A stretch of 38,715 nt of DNA from Gelidibacter sp035515035 (GTDB lineage: Bacteria > Bacteroidota > Bacteroidia > Flavobacteriales > Flavobacteriaceae), in NCBI RefSeq assembly GCF_035515035.1, contig NZ_DATJCA010000019.1:1-38715 (forward strand), written 5' to 3'. This document shows positions 8,128 to 16,679 of the stretch, one piece after another. The translations under genes and the position numbers were made by a program. The notes beneath the pieces are model-generated. The model was not told the origin of the DNA. It ran no database searches and worked only from the letters and a program-made list of their open reading frames with translations. Position 1 is the stretch's first letter; the number at the start of each line of letters is the position of its first letter.

Positions 8128-9453
8128 ATGAGAAAAAAAGTAGCGTTTTATACCTTAGGCTGCAAACTGAATTTTTCAGAAACCTCTACCATAGCAAGAA
8201 CATTTGTAGATGAAGGTTTTGATCGTGTGGAATTTAATGAAGTTGCTGATATTTATGTGATCAATACCTGTTCCGTTACAGAAAATGCCGATAAACGTTT
8301 TAAATCTATTGTAAAACAAGCGCAGAAGGTCAATCCCAATGCCTTTGTGGCTGCAGTGGGATGTTATGCCCAGTTAAAACCTCAGGAATTGGCAGATGTC
8401 AACGGTGTGGATTTGGTGCTTGGGGCTACAGAGAAATTTAAGATCACCGATTACTTAAATGACCTTTCTAAAAACGACATGGGAGAGGTCCATTCCTGTG
8501 AGATTGAGGAAGCCGATTTTTACGTGGGAAGTTATTCCATTGGCGATAGAACACGTGCTTTTTTGAAGGTTCAAGATGGTTGCGACTATAAATGTACCTA
8601 TTGTACCATTCCTTTGGCTCGCGGAATTTCGCGAAGTGATACTATGGAAAGTGTCATTAAGAACGCCAAGGAGATTGCCAGTCAGGACATCAAGGAAATC
8701 GTATTGACCGGGGTGAATATTGGCGATTATGGAAAAGGTGAATTCGGAAATAAAAAGCATGAGCACACCTTTTTGGATTTGGTTACAGAATTGGATAAGA
8801 TAGAGGGCATTGAGCGCTTGCGAATCTCATCTATTGAACCCAACTTACTCAAGAATGAAACCATAGATTTGGTTGCTAAATCGAGAGCTTTTGTCCCGCA
8901 TTTTCATATTCCTCTTCAAAGTGGTAGCAATACTATTCTTAAAAAGATGAAACGTCGCTATTTGAAGGAACTTTATGTAGATCGGGTTTCAAAAATAAAA
9001 GAGGTCATGCCGCATGCGTGTATTGGCGTTGACGTTATTGTCGGGTTTCCGGGAGAAACCGATGAACTCTTTTTGGAAACCTATAATTTCCTCAATGGTC
9101 TTGATATTTCTTATTTACATGTATTTACTTATTCGGAACGTGATAATACCGAAGCTGCCGTAATGGACGGTGTTGTTTCCAAAAACGTGAGAGCAAAACG
9201 CAGTAAGATGTTAAGGGGCCTATCAGTAAAAAAACGTCGTGCGTTTTACGAAAGTCAATTGGGAAGCATAAGAACCGTTTTGTTTGAAGGTGAAAATAAG
9301 GAAGGGTATATTCACGGGTTTACAGAAAATTATGTCAAGGTAAAATACCCATGGAATCCGGGGCTTGTCAACACACTACATCAAGTAGAACTCACTAAAA
9401 TTGATGCTGATGGAATCGTAAGATTTGAATTTGTGGCTGTTCTTGCTCACTAA
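8128..9453 (+). CDS. mtaB: tRNA t6A37 methylthiotransferase MtaB (radical SAM)
   Basis: 441 residues. The enzyme inserts a methylthio group at C2 of N6-threonylcarbamoyladenosine at position 37 of ANN-decoding tRNAs, giving ms2t6A. The N-terminal UPF0004 domain supplies three iron-sulfur ligands, Cys12 (TLGCKLN), Cys48 (NTCSVT) and Cys79 (VGCYAQ). The radical SAM CxxxCxxC is at Cys152, Cys156 and Cys159 (CDYKCTYC). Other family marks are LTGVNIGDYG, HIPLQSGSN and DVIVGFPGET. A short TRAM-like RNA-binding segment closes the protein. TLGCKLNFSETS and the 441-residue length favour MtaB over MiaB or RimO. Monocistronic as far as visible. Confidence 0.95.
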   Translation: MRKKVAFYTLGCKLNFSETSTIARTFVDEGFDRVEFNEVADIYVINTCSVTENADKRFKSIVKQAQKVNPNAFVAAVGCYAQLKPQELADVNGVDLVLGATEKFKITDYLNDLSKNDMGEVHSCEIEEADFYVGSYSIGDRTRAFLKVQDGCDYKCTYCTIPLARGISRSDTMESVIKNAKEIASQDIKEIVLTGVNIGDYGKGEFGNKKHEHTFLDLVTELDKIEGIERLRISSIEPNLLKNETIDLVAKSRAFVPHFHIPLQSGSNTILKKMKRRYLKELYVDRVSKIKEVMPHACIGVDVIVGFPGETDELFLETYNFLNGLDISYLHVFTYSERDNTEAAVMDGVVSKNVRAKRSKMLRGLSVKKRRAFYESQLGSIRTVLFEGENKEGYIHGFTENYVKVKYPWNPGLVNTLHQVELTKIDADGIVRFEFVAVLAH

Positions 9454-9576
9454 ATCATCTTTTTTGAATTGATGATGTGGTTTTTAACCGTATTTTTTGC
9501 TATTTACCCCGTTTTTTTTAAATAATCAATGCTTATTGATAAATTTGATGTTGATCCCGTATTTCATAATTTTAAA

Positions 9577-10086
9577 ATGGAAACTTCGTTTCGCCTACTT
9601 TTCCTTACCATTACTTTTAGTATACTCTTAAGTATATCAAAGGATGAAGTTAAGAACCCGGTAGTTGGTGGGTGGCAATTGACCTCATGGACCGTTGGTA
9701 TTCCTATAGCTTTAAAAGCTAGCAAACACGTGACTACAAATCTTTTGGATCAAACGTCTTGTGATGTAAATGAAGTATTAAGTTTTGATAAGGATGGCAT
9801 CGTGATCTCTCAAGATTCCTTCAACCCTAAAATTACCATTCGTTTAAAAAATGGTTCTTCTGATGTGTATATCTTTGAAGAGGTTTGTGCTGAAGGAACT
9901 ATTGGTTTTGCCACTGATTATTCTCAAAAAACTAATGGAGAAATTCAATTTAATGGTACCATAGGGGTTGTGGAGAATAATCAACTGACCGTGGTCTACA
10001 AGGATGCCATTAAGATTTACAATGAAGCACTAACTGAGGTGATTGAGAGTAAGGATCTAACGTTGGTTTACAAAAAGAAAGCATAA
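9577..10086 (+). CDS. Secreted lipocalin-like hypothetical protein
   Basis: The start is set at the ATG at 9577, which begins a Sec signal peptide (METSFRLLFLTITFSILLSIS). The upstream in-frame ATG at 9529 would add a charged 16-residue extension before it. The mature part of about 150 residues begins with VVGGWQLTSW, a motif common at the first strand of small lipocalin-like domains in Bacteroidota, and continues as beta-rich sequence. Two cysteines (in TSCDVN and EEVCAEG) could form a disulfide. There is no lipobox, so it is probably periplasmic. Ligand and role are unknown. It ends one base before a strong bidirectional terminator shared with the convergent gene. Confidence 0.75.
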   Translation: METSFRLLFLTITFSILLSISKDEVKNPVVGGWQLTSWTVGIPIALKASKHVTTNLLDQTSCDVNEVLSFDKDGIVISQDSFNPKITIRLKNGSSDVYIFEEVCAEGTIGFATDYSQKTNGEIQFNGTIGVVENNQLTVVYKDAIKIYNEALTEVIESKDLTLVYKKKA

Positions 10087-10114
10087 AAAAACCGAAGCAT
10101 AGCTTCGGTTTTTT
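10085..10114. terminator. Bidirectional intrinsic terminator
   Basis: AAAAAACCGAAGC (10085-10097) pairs with GCTTCGGTTTTTT (10102-10114) over a four-base loop. T runs on both strands serve the convergent genes ending at 10086 and 10120. Confidence 0.93.
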
Positions 10115-10119
10115 AATTT

Positions 10120-10416
10120 TTAGATTCTGATCCCTACCGGAAGCATCTTTTGGTACTTTCTATTTCTCCTGACAAATTTAGCTATCTCCGGACTTGTCGG
10201 AACAACACTAATATTTCGTTCAGAAATATTTTCAAATACCAAGGTCAAAAAATTAGTTTCAAATTCCTCAGAAGTAACACTTTCAGGAATGAACATTTTG
10301 GTTAGAAAGATTTTTCGGTCTTGTAGAGAGTATTCAATTTTTGCCAAATCGTCTTCAATTTTAAGCTCAAATTGACGTAAGAAGTCATTGTCAACTAATT
10401 CTACTGCATCAATCAT
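10120..10416 (-). CDS. Small GNAT-like (GCN5-related) protein with degenerate acetyl-CoA loop
   Basis: 98 residues that follow the short YidJ-type N-acetyltransferase fold: KIEYSLQDRKIFLTKMFIPE in the central strands and RNISVVPTSPEIAKFVRRNRKYQKM at the end, the latter matching the VVPxCPxxxxYIxxHPEY motif. The acetyl-CoA pyrophosphate loop (Q/R-x-x-G-x-G/A) that should follow PE is replaced by SVTSEEFETN. It may therefore bind a different ligand or be inactive. Single gene with its own TAAATTTG box upstream and a shared terminator downstream. Substrate unknown. Confidence 0.72.
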   Translation of the reverse strand: MIDAVELVDNDFLRQFELKIEDDLAKIEYSLQDRKIFLTKMFIPESVTSEEFETNFLTLVFENISERNISVVPTSPEIAKFVRRNRKYQKMLPVGIRI

Positions 10417-10487
10417 AATAATATATTTAATTTTATTTCGTTGGGCTGGAAGGTGCGATCACTATATTTTTATATAGCTTTGCGTTA

Positions 10488-10495
10488 CAAATTTA
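10488..10495 (-). promoter_or_regulatory. -7 box TAAATTTG of the small GNAT-like gene
   Basis: TAAATTTG reads on the minus strand 72 bases before the ATG. A TTG at 10514-10512 lies 16 bases further upstream, slightly close for the usual spacing. Confidence 0.5.
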
Positions 10496-10626
10496 CGAAA
10501 AATTACCTTAGCAATCGGTTTCTTGACTGTTAAATGCTTAAGAAGTAAATGCTTACACAAGCTATAAGCAAAGGTTTTAAGCATAGTCTTAGGTTAAAAT
10601 ATTTTTGTTCAGATTAAAAATTTCAC

Positions 10627-11295
10627 ATGGAGAAAAACATCATACCTGTTTATCTTATGCCTGGAATGGCGGCGAAACCAACCATATTCGATCGTATTAA
10701 ACTGCCTGAAGATCAATTTAAGATCTATTGGTTGGAGTGGATGATTCCGGAAGAAAATGAGAGTTTGGAAGCTTATGCCAAACGCATGATTCTAAAGATC
10801 GACCATGAAAATCCTGTACTTTTGGGGGTTTCTTTTGGTGGCATCTTAGTTCAGGAAATGAGTAAATTTATGAAGGTCAGGAAGTTGATTGTGGTAAGCA
10901 GTGTCAAATCTCGCCACGAATTACCTAAACGGATGAAGATTGCTAAGTTTATAAAGGCTTATAAATACGCCCCAACACAATTGCTCTCAAATTTAGACGT
11001 TCTTAAAAAGTACGCCTTCAATGAAACGGTTTCCAAACGTATTGATCTATACAAAACCTATCTGGCAGTAAATGACAAGCGGTATTTGGATTGGGCAATT
11101 AAGGAAATGTTGCTATGGGATCAGGAAGAACCTATTGATAATGCCATATATATACATGGAGACAAAGATGCCATTTTCACACATTCATGTGTGGGAGACT
11201 GTATTGTAGTAAAGGGGGGCACGCATATTATGGTCGTTACAAAGTACAAATGGTTTAACAAACATCTTCCGGAATTAATAATAGACTCCAAGTGA
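10627..11295 (+). CDS. Alpha/beta-hydrolase family protein
   Basis: 222 residues, cytoplasmic (no signal peptide). The nucleophile elbow is GVSFGG with Ser69; the acid is in HGDKDAIF (Asp179 or Asp181) and the base in GGTHIMV (His200), completing a Ser-Asp-His triad. The opening VYLMPGMAAKPTIFDRI supplies the oxyanion-loop region, with MPGM in place of the more usual HGxxG. Such small hydrolases are generic esterases or thioesterases; the substrate cannot be told. It precedes the lytic transglycosylase by 44 bases on the same strand and may be co-transcribed. A TATTTTTG box is at 10600-10607. Confidence 0.85.
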   Translation: MEKNIIPVYLMPGMAAKPTIFDRIKLPEDQFKIYWLEWMIPEENESLEAYAKRMILKIDHENPVLLGVSFGGILVQEMSKFMKVRKLIVVSSVKSRHELPKRMKIAKFIKAYKYAPTQLLSNLDVLKKYAFNETVSKRIDLYKTYLAVNDKRYLDWAIKEMLLWDQEEPIDNAIYIHGDKDAIFTHSCVGDCIVVKGGTHIMVVTKYKWFNKHLPELIIDSK

Positions 11296-11339
11296 ATAGT
11301 GTTGAATTATTATTTACATTTATAAAAAAAAATTGCAAA

Positions 11340-12269
11340 ATGAAAATTATTAAGAATTTATTAGCTATTGTAGGACTTATGAGCATTTCAGGATTGTTCA
11401 TATTTGCTGTCCAGTCTCCTGTTGATAAAGATATGATGCCAGAGCAAAAATTGGACAATGGTTATAATATTTATGCTTTAAAAATACCCGACGAACTTAA
11501 TTTTGCAGATGAGCCTTTGCCTTTGTCAATTCCGGATGTGTATGAACGCATGGATCGGGAACTTTTAGTGAATACCTATTGGCAATCTAACGCCCTTTTG
11601 ATGTTCAAACGTGCTCAAAAATATTTTCCTGTTATCGAACCTATCTTGAAAAAGCACGGAATTCCTGATGATTTCAAGTATTTGGCAGTTATAGAAAGCG
11701 GATTGACCAATGCGGTTTCTCCGGCAGGTGCAAGAGGTGTTTGGCAAATTATGCCGGCAACCGCTAGGGAAAATGGCCTAGAAGTCAATGATAACGTAGA
11801 TGAACGGTACCACTTAGAAAAATCTACGGAAGTGGCTTGTAAGTATTTACTGCAATCAAAACGAAGTTTAGGGTCATGGACTTTGGCTGCTGCGGCTTAT
11901 AACGCTGGAAATGCAGGAATATCAAGACGCTTAAAAGAACAGAATGTAACTGATTATTATGATTTATTGTTGGGTGAGGAAACAGGACGGTATATGTTTA
12001 GAATTGTGGCCTTAAAAGAAATCATGACCAATCCTAAAGTCTATGGTTTCAATTTTGAAGAGAATGATCTCTACGCCAACATTCCAACCTTCAATGTTGT
12101 AGTAGATAAAGAAATACCTGATTTTACGGCCTTTGCCCAAGAATATGGAATTAACTATAAAGTTCTTAAAATTCATAATCCTTGGTTAAGAGAAACTCGT
12201 TTGAACAATAAAACCAGAAAGGAATACGTCATAGAAATTCCTGAAAAAGGACATTATTCCAATAATTGA
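11340..12269 (+). CDS. Lytic transglycosylase, SLT (GH23) domain, periplasmic
   Basis: 309 residues from the ATG at 11340, chosen because it opens a signal peptide (MKIIKNLLAIVGLMSISGLF). The SLT domain cleaves the MurNAc-GlcNAc bond of peptidoglycan, leaving 1,6-anhydro ends. Its catalytic glutamate is Glu119 in LAVIESGLTN, followed by SPAGARGVWQIMPATA (127-142) and the AAYNAGNAGI motif (185-194), all typical of MltD/Slt70-like enzymes. The C-terminal 60 residues (VVVDKEIPDFTAFAQEYGIN) look like a single degenerate LysM-type or adaptor region. Its stop overlaps the cardiolipin synthase ATG (TGATG), so the two are translationally coupled. Confidence 0.92.
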   Translation: MKIIKNLLAIVGLMSISGLFIFAVQSPVDKDMMPEQKLDNGYNIYALKIPDELNFADEPLPLSIPDVYERMDRELLVNTYWQSNALLMFKRAQKYFPVIEPILKKHGIPDDFKYLAVIESGLTNAVSPAGARGVWQIMPATARENGLEVNDNVDERYHLEKSTEVACKYLLQSKRSLGSWTLAAAAYNAGNAGISRRLKEQNVTDYYDLLLGEETGRYMFRIVALKEIMTNPKVYGFNFEENDLYANIPTFNVVVDKEIPDFTAFAQEYGINYKVLKIHNPWLRETRLNNKTRKEYVIEIPEKGHYSNN

Positions 12270-13726
12270 TGCTAGCCACCATCTCGAACAACATTTGGGT
12301 CATCCTGATAGCCATAAATTATCTCTTAGTAATTGTATCAGCATTTGTCGTTCTGACCAAAAATATAAATCCAACCAAAACGATATCCTATATTATCGTT
12401 TTGGTTTTTTTTCCATTTTTTGGTCTTATCGTTTATTATCTTTTCGGACAGGAATATCGGAAAAATAAAATCTTCAACAGAAAAAACATTCTGAATCAAA
12501 AAATAATTGCTGACGTCAGTAAACGGTTAAAACCGGACAAAGAGGAGATAAGGGAATTGAAAGAGGACCTTTTAGATGATAAGATTAAACTTGTTAAGCT
12601 ATTGCATAGCAGTCAAAATGCGCCTTTAACCACCAATAATGATGTCCAAATCATTAAAAACGGCGAAAATAAGTTCAAATTACTTCTTGCCGATTTAAAA
12701 AATGCCAAAAAACACATTCACATGGAATACTATATTTTGCGTGATGATAAAATAGGGTTGGAGGTCATTGATATTCTTTGTGTCAAAGCCAGGGAAGGTG
12801 TTAAAGTAAGGTTGAGTATTGATGATGTTGGAAGTAGTGTATCGAGAAAAAACAAAAATAGAATGGTGGAGAATGGTGTGGAGTGGCACTCCTTTATGCC
12901 TGTTCTTTTTCCAGGCTTTACGGGAAAAATGAATTATAGAAACCACCGTAAAATTGTAGTTATTGATGGACAAATTGGATATATAGGGGGCATCAATGTT
13001 TCGGATACCTATGTCAACTATGACGACTCTGACAAATTCTGGAGAGATACACATTTAAGGATAATTGGAGAATCTGTGAAGTCTTTGCAAATCCATTTCT
13101 TGATGACTTGGGAGTTTGTTTCCAATAAAAAGATTGAAATAGAGGAAAGTTTTTTTCCAAAGGAAAACTGTAATGAATATGTGGCTATGCAAATTGCCGC
13201 CAGTGGGCCAGATACGGATTGGGCCAACATCATGGAGGTTATTTTTACAGCCATTGTTACCGCTGAAAAATATGTCTATTTAACGACGCCTTATTTTATT
13301 CCAAATGAACAAATTATTACCGCTTTACAAGTCGCGTCAAAAAGCGGTGTTGATGTAAGGTTGCTTATACCTAAAGATTCAGATTCTTGGACCGCAAAAC
13401 ACGCTACAAATTCCTATATAGAATGTTTATTAGAGGCTGATATTAAAATTTACAGATATTGCAAAGGGTTTATCCATGCCAAAACCATCGTGATAGATGA
13501 TGTGTTCTCGACGGTGGGAACCACTAACATGGACTATAGAAGCTTCAATATTAATTTTGAAATCAACGCTATTATTTACAACAAAGAGAAAAGTTTAGAG
13601 CTCAAATCGCACTTCTTCGAGGATTTAAATGAAAGTGAAGAAATTGATCATGACAGATGGTTAAAGAGGCCAAAGATTGAAAAGTTAAAAGAATCCTATT
13701 GCCGACTGTGGGCTCCATTACTTTAA
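12269..13726 (+). CDS. cls: Cardiolipin synthase (phospholipase D superfamily)
   Basis: 485 residues from the ATG that shares its A with the upstream stop. It condenses phosphatidylglycerol molecules to cardiolipin at the inner membrane. Two N-terminal hydrophobic helices (about 8-31 and 40-60) match the bacterial Cls layout. Two HKD motifs form the active site: HRKIVVID (His226, Lys228, Asp233) and HAKTIVID (His403, Lys405, Asp410), each followed by the expected GG/GT and N-rich stretch (GGINVSD, GTTNMDYRSF). Length and order are standard. Coupling to a lytic transglycosylase suggests joint envelope remodelling (inference). It converges with the next gene, with only 10 bases between stops. 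Confidence 0.95.
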   Translation: MLATISNNIWVILIAINYLLVIVSAFVVLTKNINPTKTISYIIVLVFFPFFGLIVYYLFGQEYRKNKIFNRKNILNQKIIADVSKRLKPDKEEIRELKEDLLDDKIKLVKLLHSSQNAPLTTNNDVQIIKNGENKFKLLLADLKNAKKHIHMEYYILRDDKIGLEVIDILCVKAREGVKVRLSIDDVGSSVSRKNKNRMVENGVEWHSFMPVLFPGFTGKMNYRNHRKIVVIDGQIGYIGGINVSDTYVNYDDSDKFWRDTHLRIIGESVKSLQIHFLMTWEFVSNKKIEIEESFFPKENCNEYVAMQIAASGPDTDWANIMEVIFTAIVTAEKYVYLTTPYFIPNEQIITALQVASKSGVDVRLLIPKDSDSWTAKHATNSYIECLLEADIKIYRYCKGFIHAKTIVIDDVFSTVGTTNMDYRSFNINFEINAIIYNKEKSLELKSHFFEDLNESEEIDHDRWLKRPKIEKLKESYCRLWAPLL

Positions 13727-13736
13727 TAGGGGTTTT

Positions 13737-14432
13737 CTATCGATCTTTAGTGACCTTGTATTGAGCCGTGTCGTTTTGACTCGCTAACAACTCAAAAATA
13801 CCTTTGTGAGCCTTTTCAGTAAAGAGTTCTTTAGTTAATGTGTTTACATTTTTTAGGAAGAACTTCCGGTCAATATCAGAAATCTGTTTGTATTGATTGA
13901 TATAAAAACCTGCAGGTGCTCCAAAGGAATGTTTAAATGCCGAAAGTGCTTGATTGAATTTATTATGACGTTCATCAGCATAAACTACAGTGACATTTTT
14001 ATTAAAATGGCGGGCTTTCTTTTTAGCAATATCTTTTTTGCTCCAATATAAGATAATAATGTCAACCTTTCCGTTATACTCATTTGCTAGGTCATTGATT
14101 GTTTTTATTTCTTCTTTGGTTTGAATGATGGCGGCGTTTTTTGTAATCAACAAAAAGGGCTTGTCAACCTGTGCTGTATTTAGGATGCCTCCCGATATCT
14201 TCTTGAGTTTTAAATCAGAAATATAAGTGTTTCTTAAATGTGTTTTTATGAGTGTATCAAAGAGAACATCCACCTCATTTGGCCTTTGGTTTTTGATGGC
14301 CAAATCAGACTTGATATTAAACTTTGTTAAATGTTGCGAAAGTGCATCTTCAAAATATACTTTTTGCTCTTGCGCAAAGAGCAGCGGGATATAGGTGAAA
14401 AACGTCAGGAGGAGTAGTTTTCTAAAGATCAT
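13737..14432 (-). CDS. Secreted thioredoxin-fold-like protein without redox cysteines
   Basis: 231 residues from the ATG at 14432, which begins the signal peptide MIFRKLLLLTFFTYIPLLFAQ; the ATG at 14462 would put 10 extra residues ahead of it. The mature protein has a strand-helix pattern suggestive of a thioredoxin-like domain: PFLLITKNAA (strand), KTINDLANEYNGKVDIIILYWSK (helix, strand), then a loop with proline and a strand (FGAPAGFYINQYKQI) where the cis-proline would lie. There is no CxxC, and indeed no cysteine in the mature protein, so it cannot be a classical thiol oxidoreductase. I give the fold only as a resemblance. Role unknown; located in the periplasm or outside. Confidence 0.65.
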   Translation of the reverse strand: MIFRKLLLLTFFTYIPLLFAQEQKVYFEDALSQHLTKFNIKSDLAIKNQRPNEVDVLFDTLIKTHLRNTYISDLKLKKISGGILNTAQVDKPFLLITKNAAIIQTKEEIKTINDLANEYNGKVDIIILYWSKKDIAKKKARHFNKNVTVVYADERHNKFNQALSAFKHSFGAPAGFYINQYKQISDIDRKFFLKNVNTLTKELFTEKAHKGIFELLASQNDTAQYKVTKDR

Positions 14433-14534
14433 AAGCCGGAAGTTTTTGTTAAGGATGAGCAACTTAGGCTTTATTCAAAACAATCTCAAAACTTCTCGAT
14501 AAGCGCTTAAAAAACACGGCTAATCTCCATAAAA

Positions 14535-14559
14535 AAAGCATTTCGTAAAGAAATGCTTT
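14535..14559 (-). terminator. Intrinsic terminator of the DUF6263-TPR operon
   Basis: AAAGCATTTC and GAAATGCTTT form a 10-bp stem with a five-base loop. On the minus strand it is followed by a T run, placing it 60 bases after the TPR gene stop. Confidence 0.85.
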
Positions 14560-14620
14560 GAATTTAGGTGACTTATTTAGGATAAAAAAGACCTGTATTG
14601 AAATTTCGGAAATTTGATGC

Positions 14621-15184
14621 TTAACGTCTTCGTCCTTGTCTGTTTCCTCCGTAATGCTGATTGGGCATTTGAGCTTTTTTCATGCTGTCCTTCATCATTT
14701 TAATTTGATCTGCCAACATGTTACGTTTGTCTAATTTTTGAGCTTCGTTCAAAAGTATTTTAGCTTCTTGAGGACGTCTCTTGCTGAATGCAATTCCAGC
14801 CAAGTTCAATTTTGCCATGGCCATGTCATGATCCATTGCTAAGCCAAAGGTCAGGGCTTTCTTGAAATATTTTTCGGCTTCATTCATATTGGTCTGAGAT
14901 ACCAGAATCCCATGAAGGTAATTATAATAGCCTTCCTGCTTTTTGACCAAAGCACTAGATGGGTTCTTTATCATGTTCAACCATTTTTTGGCGCCAGCAA
15001 AATCCTGCTTCCGTAACCTTAAAAACGCCAATAGGATAAATTCATTCTTAAAATATAGAAATACGAAAATTGTGGACAGTAAAATAAACATAATACCATT
15101 TCCGATATAGCCTTCGGTAAATTGATAAATGGCATAAGCTATGATTAACGCAGTTATAACGAGTTTAATATTTTTATTGTACAT
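14621..15184 (-). CDS. Membrane-anchored TPR-like protein
   Basis: 187 residues. Two hydrophobic helices at the N-terminus (about 8-25 and 29-46) are followed by helical repeats of TPR type: NEAEKYFKKALTFGLAMDHD and ALAKLNLAGIAFSKRRPQEAKILL-like blocks covering about residues 60-160. The tail is basic and Arg/Gly-rich (NRQGRRR). TPR proteins are scaffolds; no partner can be named. The start lies three bases after the stop of the DUF6263 gene, so the pair forms an operon ending at the terminator near 14535. Cytoplasmic-facing repeats are likely from the positive-inside rule (inference). Confidence 0.8.
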   Translation of the reverse strand: MYNKNIKLVITALIIAYAIYQFTEGYIGNGIMFILLSTIFVFLYFKNEFILLAFLRLRKQDFAGAKKWLNMIKNPSSALVKKQEGYYNYLHGILVSQTNMNEAEKYFKKALTFGLAMDHDMAMAKLNLAGIAFSKRRPQEAKILLNEAQKLDKRNMLADQIKMMKDSMKKAQMPNQHYGGNRQGRRR

Positions 15185-15187
15185 GAT

Positions 15188-16063
15188 TTAATTTAATGTT
15201 TTATAAGTAATAGTAGATGTTATTTTTGTAGGTATGGTAATGTTTTGAGCATGAACTTGTGTGTCTCCTATATATATTCCTTTAACGGTGATATCCTTAA
15301 ATAGTCCTGACTTTGAACTGGCATTAATTGATGTTTCTTGGGTTCCGGTAAGGACCATGGTAACATTTTCATCAATATTGGACATGGTGGTGTCCGCATT
15401 TCCAGAAACCGTGTACGTGTCCGCATCGAACCCTATCAAAGTCCAATTGTTTTTCGCTTGTAAATCCCCTTGATAACTGTTCTCCCACGTATCATTGATC
15501 GTTACGGATTTACCAGGCAAAAAATAAGTCATCTGTTCAAAACTGTTGGAAAGTGCGTGACTCCCAAATTGTTTTTCAAATTGTGCCTTGTTCGCTTCAA
15601 TGGTTGCTTCGTCAGTAATATCAGCCGCTTTAAACATCGAGGCAATTAATTTTTCCCCTCCAGAAATTGATTGGATTTTTCCTGTTTTCTCCATTATCAT
15701 AGTTACAGGAACGTTTAAAGTGCCCTTAAACATTTTAGAGGTGAGGTCAGAATCGTCCTTATTGTTAGTATCTGCGTTGAGCAATTCGCCAAGTTCTGGA
15801 GAGCTCATGGTCATTTTTAGATGTTGAAATGTCATTTCTAAAGTGATCATATCATCTTCAACTTTAACCACCTTAAACCGCATGGCACTTTTTAAATTGT
15901 TATCAATAATTTGATCTACGCCATTAATCTCTTGTACAATGTGTTGTTTGGCCTGTTGTTCAACCTGAAAAGTATCATTGACATTAAAGTTATATTCAAG
16001 CATTTGCTGTGCGGCTACACCCACGGATGAAAGAAAAACAAGCAAAACGGTGAAGGTCTTCAT
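15188..16063 (-). CDS. DUF6263 family secreted protein
   Basis: 291 residues from the ATG at 16063, chosen because it starts a clean signal peptide (MKTFTVLLVFLSSVGVAAQQ). The mature part is a beta-rich exported protein: EYNFNVNDTFQVEQQAKQ at the start, KSVTINDTWENSYQGDL in the middle and TIPTKITSTITYKTLN at the end. This matches DUF6263 proteins of Bacteroidota, whose function is not established. No lipobox, so periplasmic or secreted. It is the first gene of a two-gene operon with the TPR protein, which begins three bases after its stop. Confidence 0.78.
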   Translation of the reverse strand: MKTFTVLLVFLSSVGVAAQQMLEYNFNVNDTFQVEQQAKQHIVQEINGVDQIIDNNLKSAMRFKVVKVEDDMITLEMTFQHLKMTMSSPELGELLNADTNNKDDSDLTSKMFKGTLNVPVTMIMEKTGKIQSISGGEKLIASMFKAADITDEATIEANKAQFEKQFGSHALSNSFEQMTYFLPGKSVTINDTWENSYQGDLQAKNNWTLIGFDADTYTVSGNADTTMSNIDENVTMVLTGTQETSINASSKSGLFKDITVKGIYIGDTQVHAQNITIPTKITSTITYKTLN

Positions 16064-16229
16064 AAGACGTATTGTGGTATCTGATTTCAAATCACAAAGA
16101 AACTAATTTTTTTTAAGTTGGCATTGATATATTCTATCTTATTAAAGATGATACCGCTTATAAATAAGTCGTATTTTTGGAGGTTAAATGGGGAGATGAA
16201 AGTTTCATGAAAATATTTTAATATTAGAT

Positions 16230-16259
16230 TTGCCAGAGTAAAAAGTCTTTGTATATTTG
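16230..16259 (+). promoter_or_regulatory. Promoter of rpmH: TTG-N19-TATATTTG
   Basis: TTG (16230-16232) and TATATTTG (16252-16259), 19 bases apart, match the Bacteroidota promoter exactly and give the same spacing as the rpmE2 promoter. Start near 16266 leaves a leader of about 64 bases before the rpmH ATG. Confidence 0.75.
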
Positions 16260-16329
16260 CCCGCAGTTTTGGGGAAAGAATCAAGACGAAATTTTAGACT
16301 ATACAAGATTATTTTAAAGATATAAAACA

Positions 16330-16491
16330 ATGAGCAAAAGAACGTTTCAACCATCGAAAAGAAAGAGAATAAACAAACACGGTTTTAGAGAAAGAATGGC
16401 TTCGGCTAATGGAAGAAAGGTCCTTGCTCGCAGAAGAGCTAAAGGAAGAGCGAAACTATCTGTGTCTTCTGAACCAAGTCATAAAAAATAA
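16330..16491 (+). CDS. rpmH: 50S ribosomal protein L34
   Basis: 53 residues: MSKRTFQPSKRKRINKHGF, then RERMASANGRKVLARRRAKGR and the tail AKLSVSSEPSHKK. This is the universal L34 pattern (KRTFQPS, HGFRxRM, GRxVLxxRRxKGR), a very basic protein buried in the large subunit. The C-terminal extension beyond KGRAKLSVS is typical of Bacteroidota. The gene is bracketed by a good promoter and an intrinsic terminator, so it is monocistronic; the rnpA partner seen in many bacteria is not adjacent. Confidence 0.97.
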   Translation: MSKRTFQPSKRKRINKHGFRERMASANGRKVLARRRAKGRAKLSVSSEPSHKK

Positions 16492-16512
16492 TGATTAACA
16501 ATTGTTGATATT

Positions 16513-16547
16513 AAAAAGGTGTTACTTAAGTGTAACGCCTTTTTTTG
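16513..16547 (+). terminator. Intrinsic terminator of rpmH
   Basis: AAAAAGGTGTTAC pairs with GTAACGCCTTTTT (one G-U pair) and a run of seven T follows. Confidence 0.88.
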
Positions 16548-16679
16548 TACCTAAATCATATTTATTTTTGTGCCTGCAAAAATAAAGCACCTTGAAAATA
16601 TCAAAACTTATAATTAACCTCCAAGTTTCAACCTTTTAGAACACCAAATTTAGAACCCTGAAAAAAATATCTCAACACA

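Noticed and set aside
9529..9576. Earlier ATG of the lipocalin-like protein
   Set aside because: Would place 16 charged residues before a clear signal peptide.
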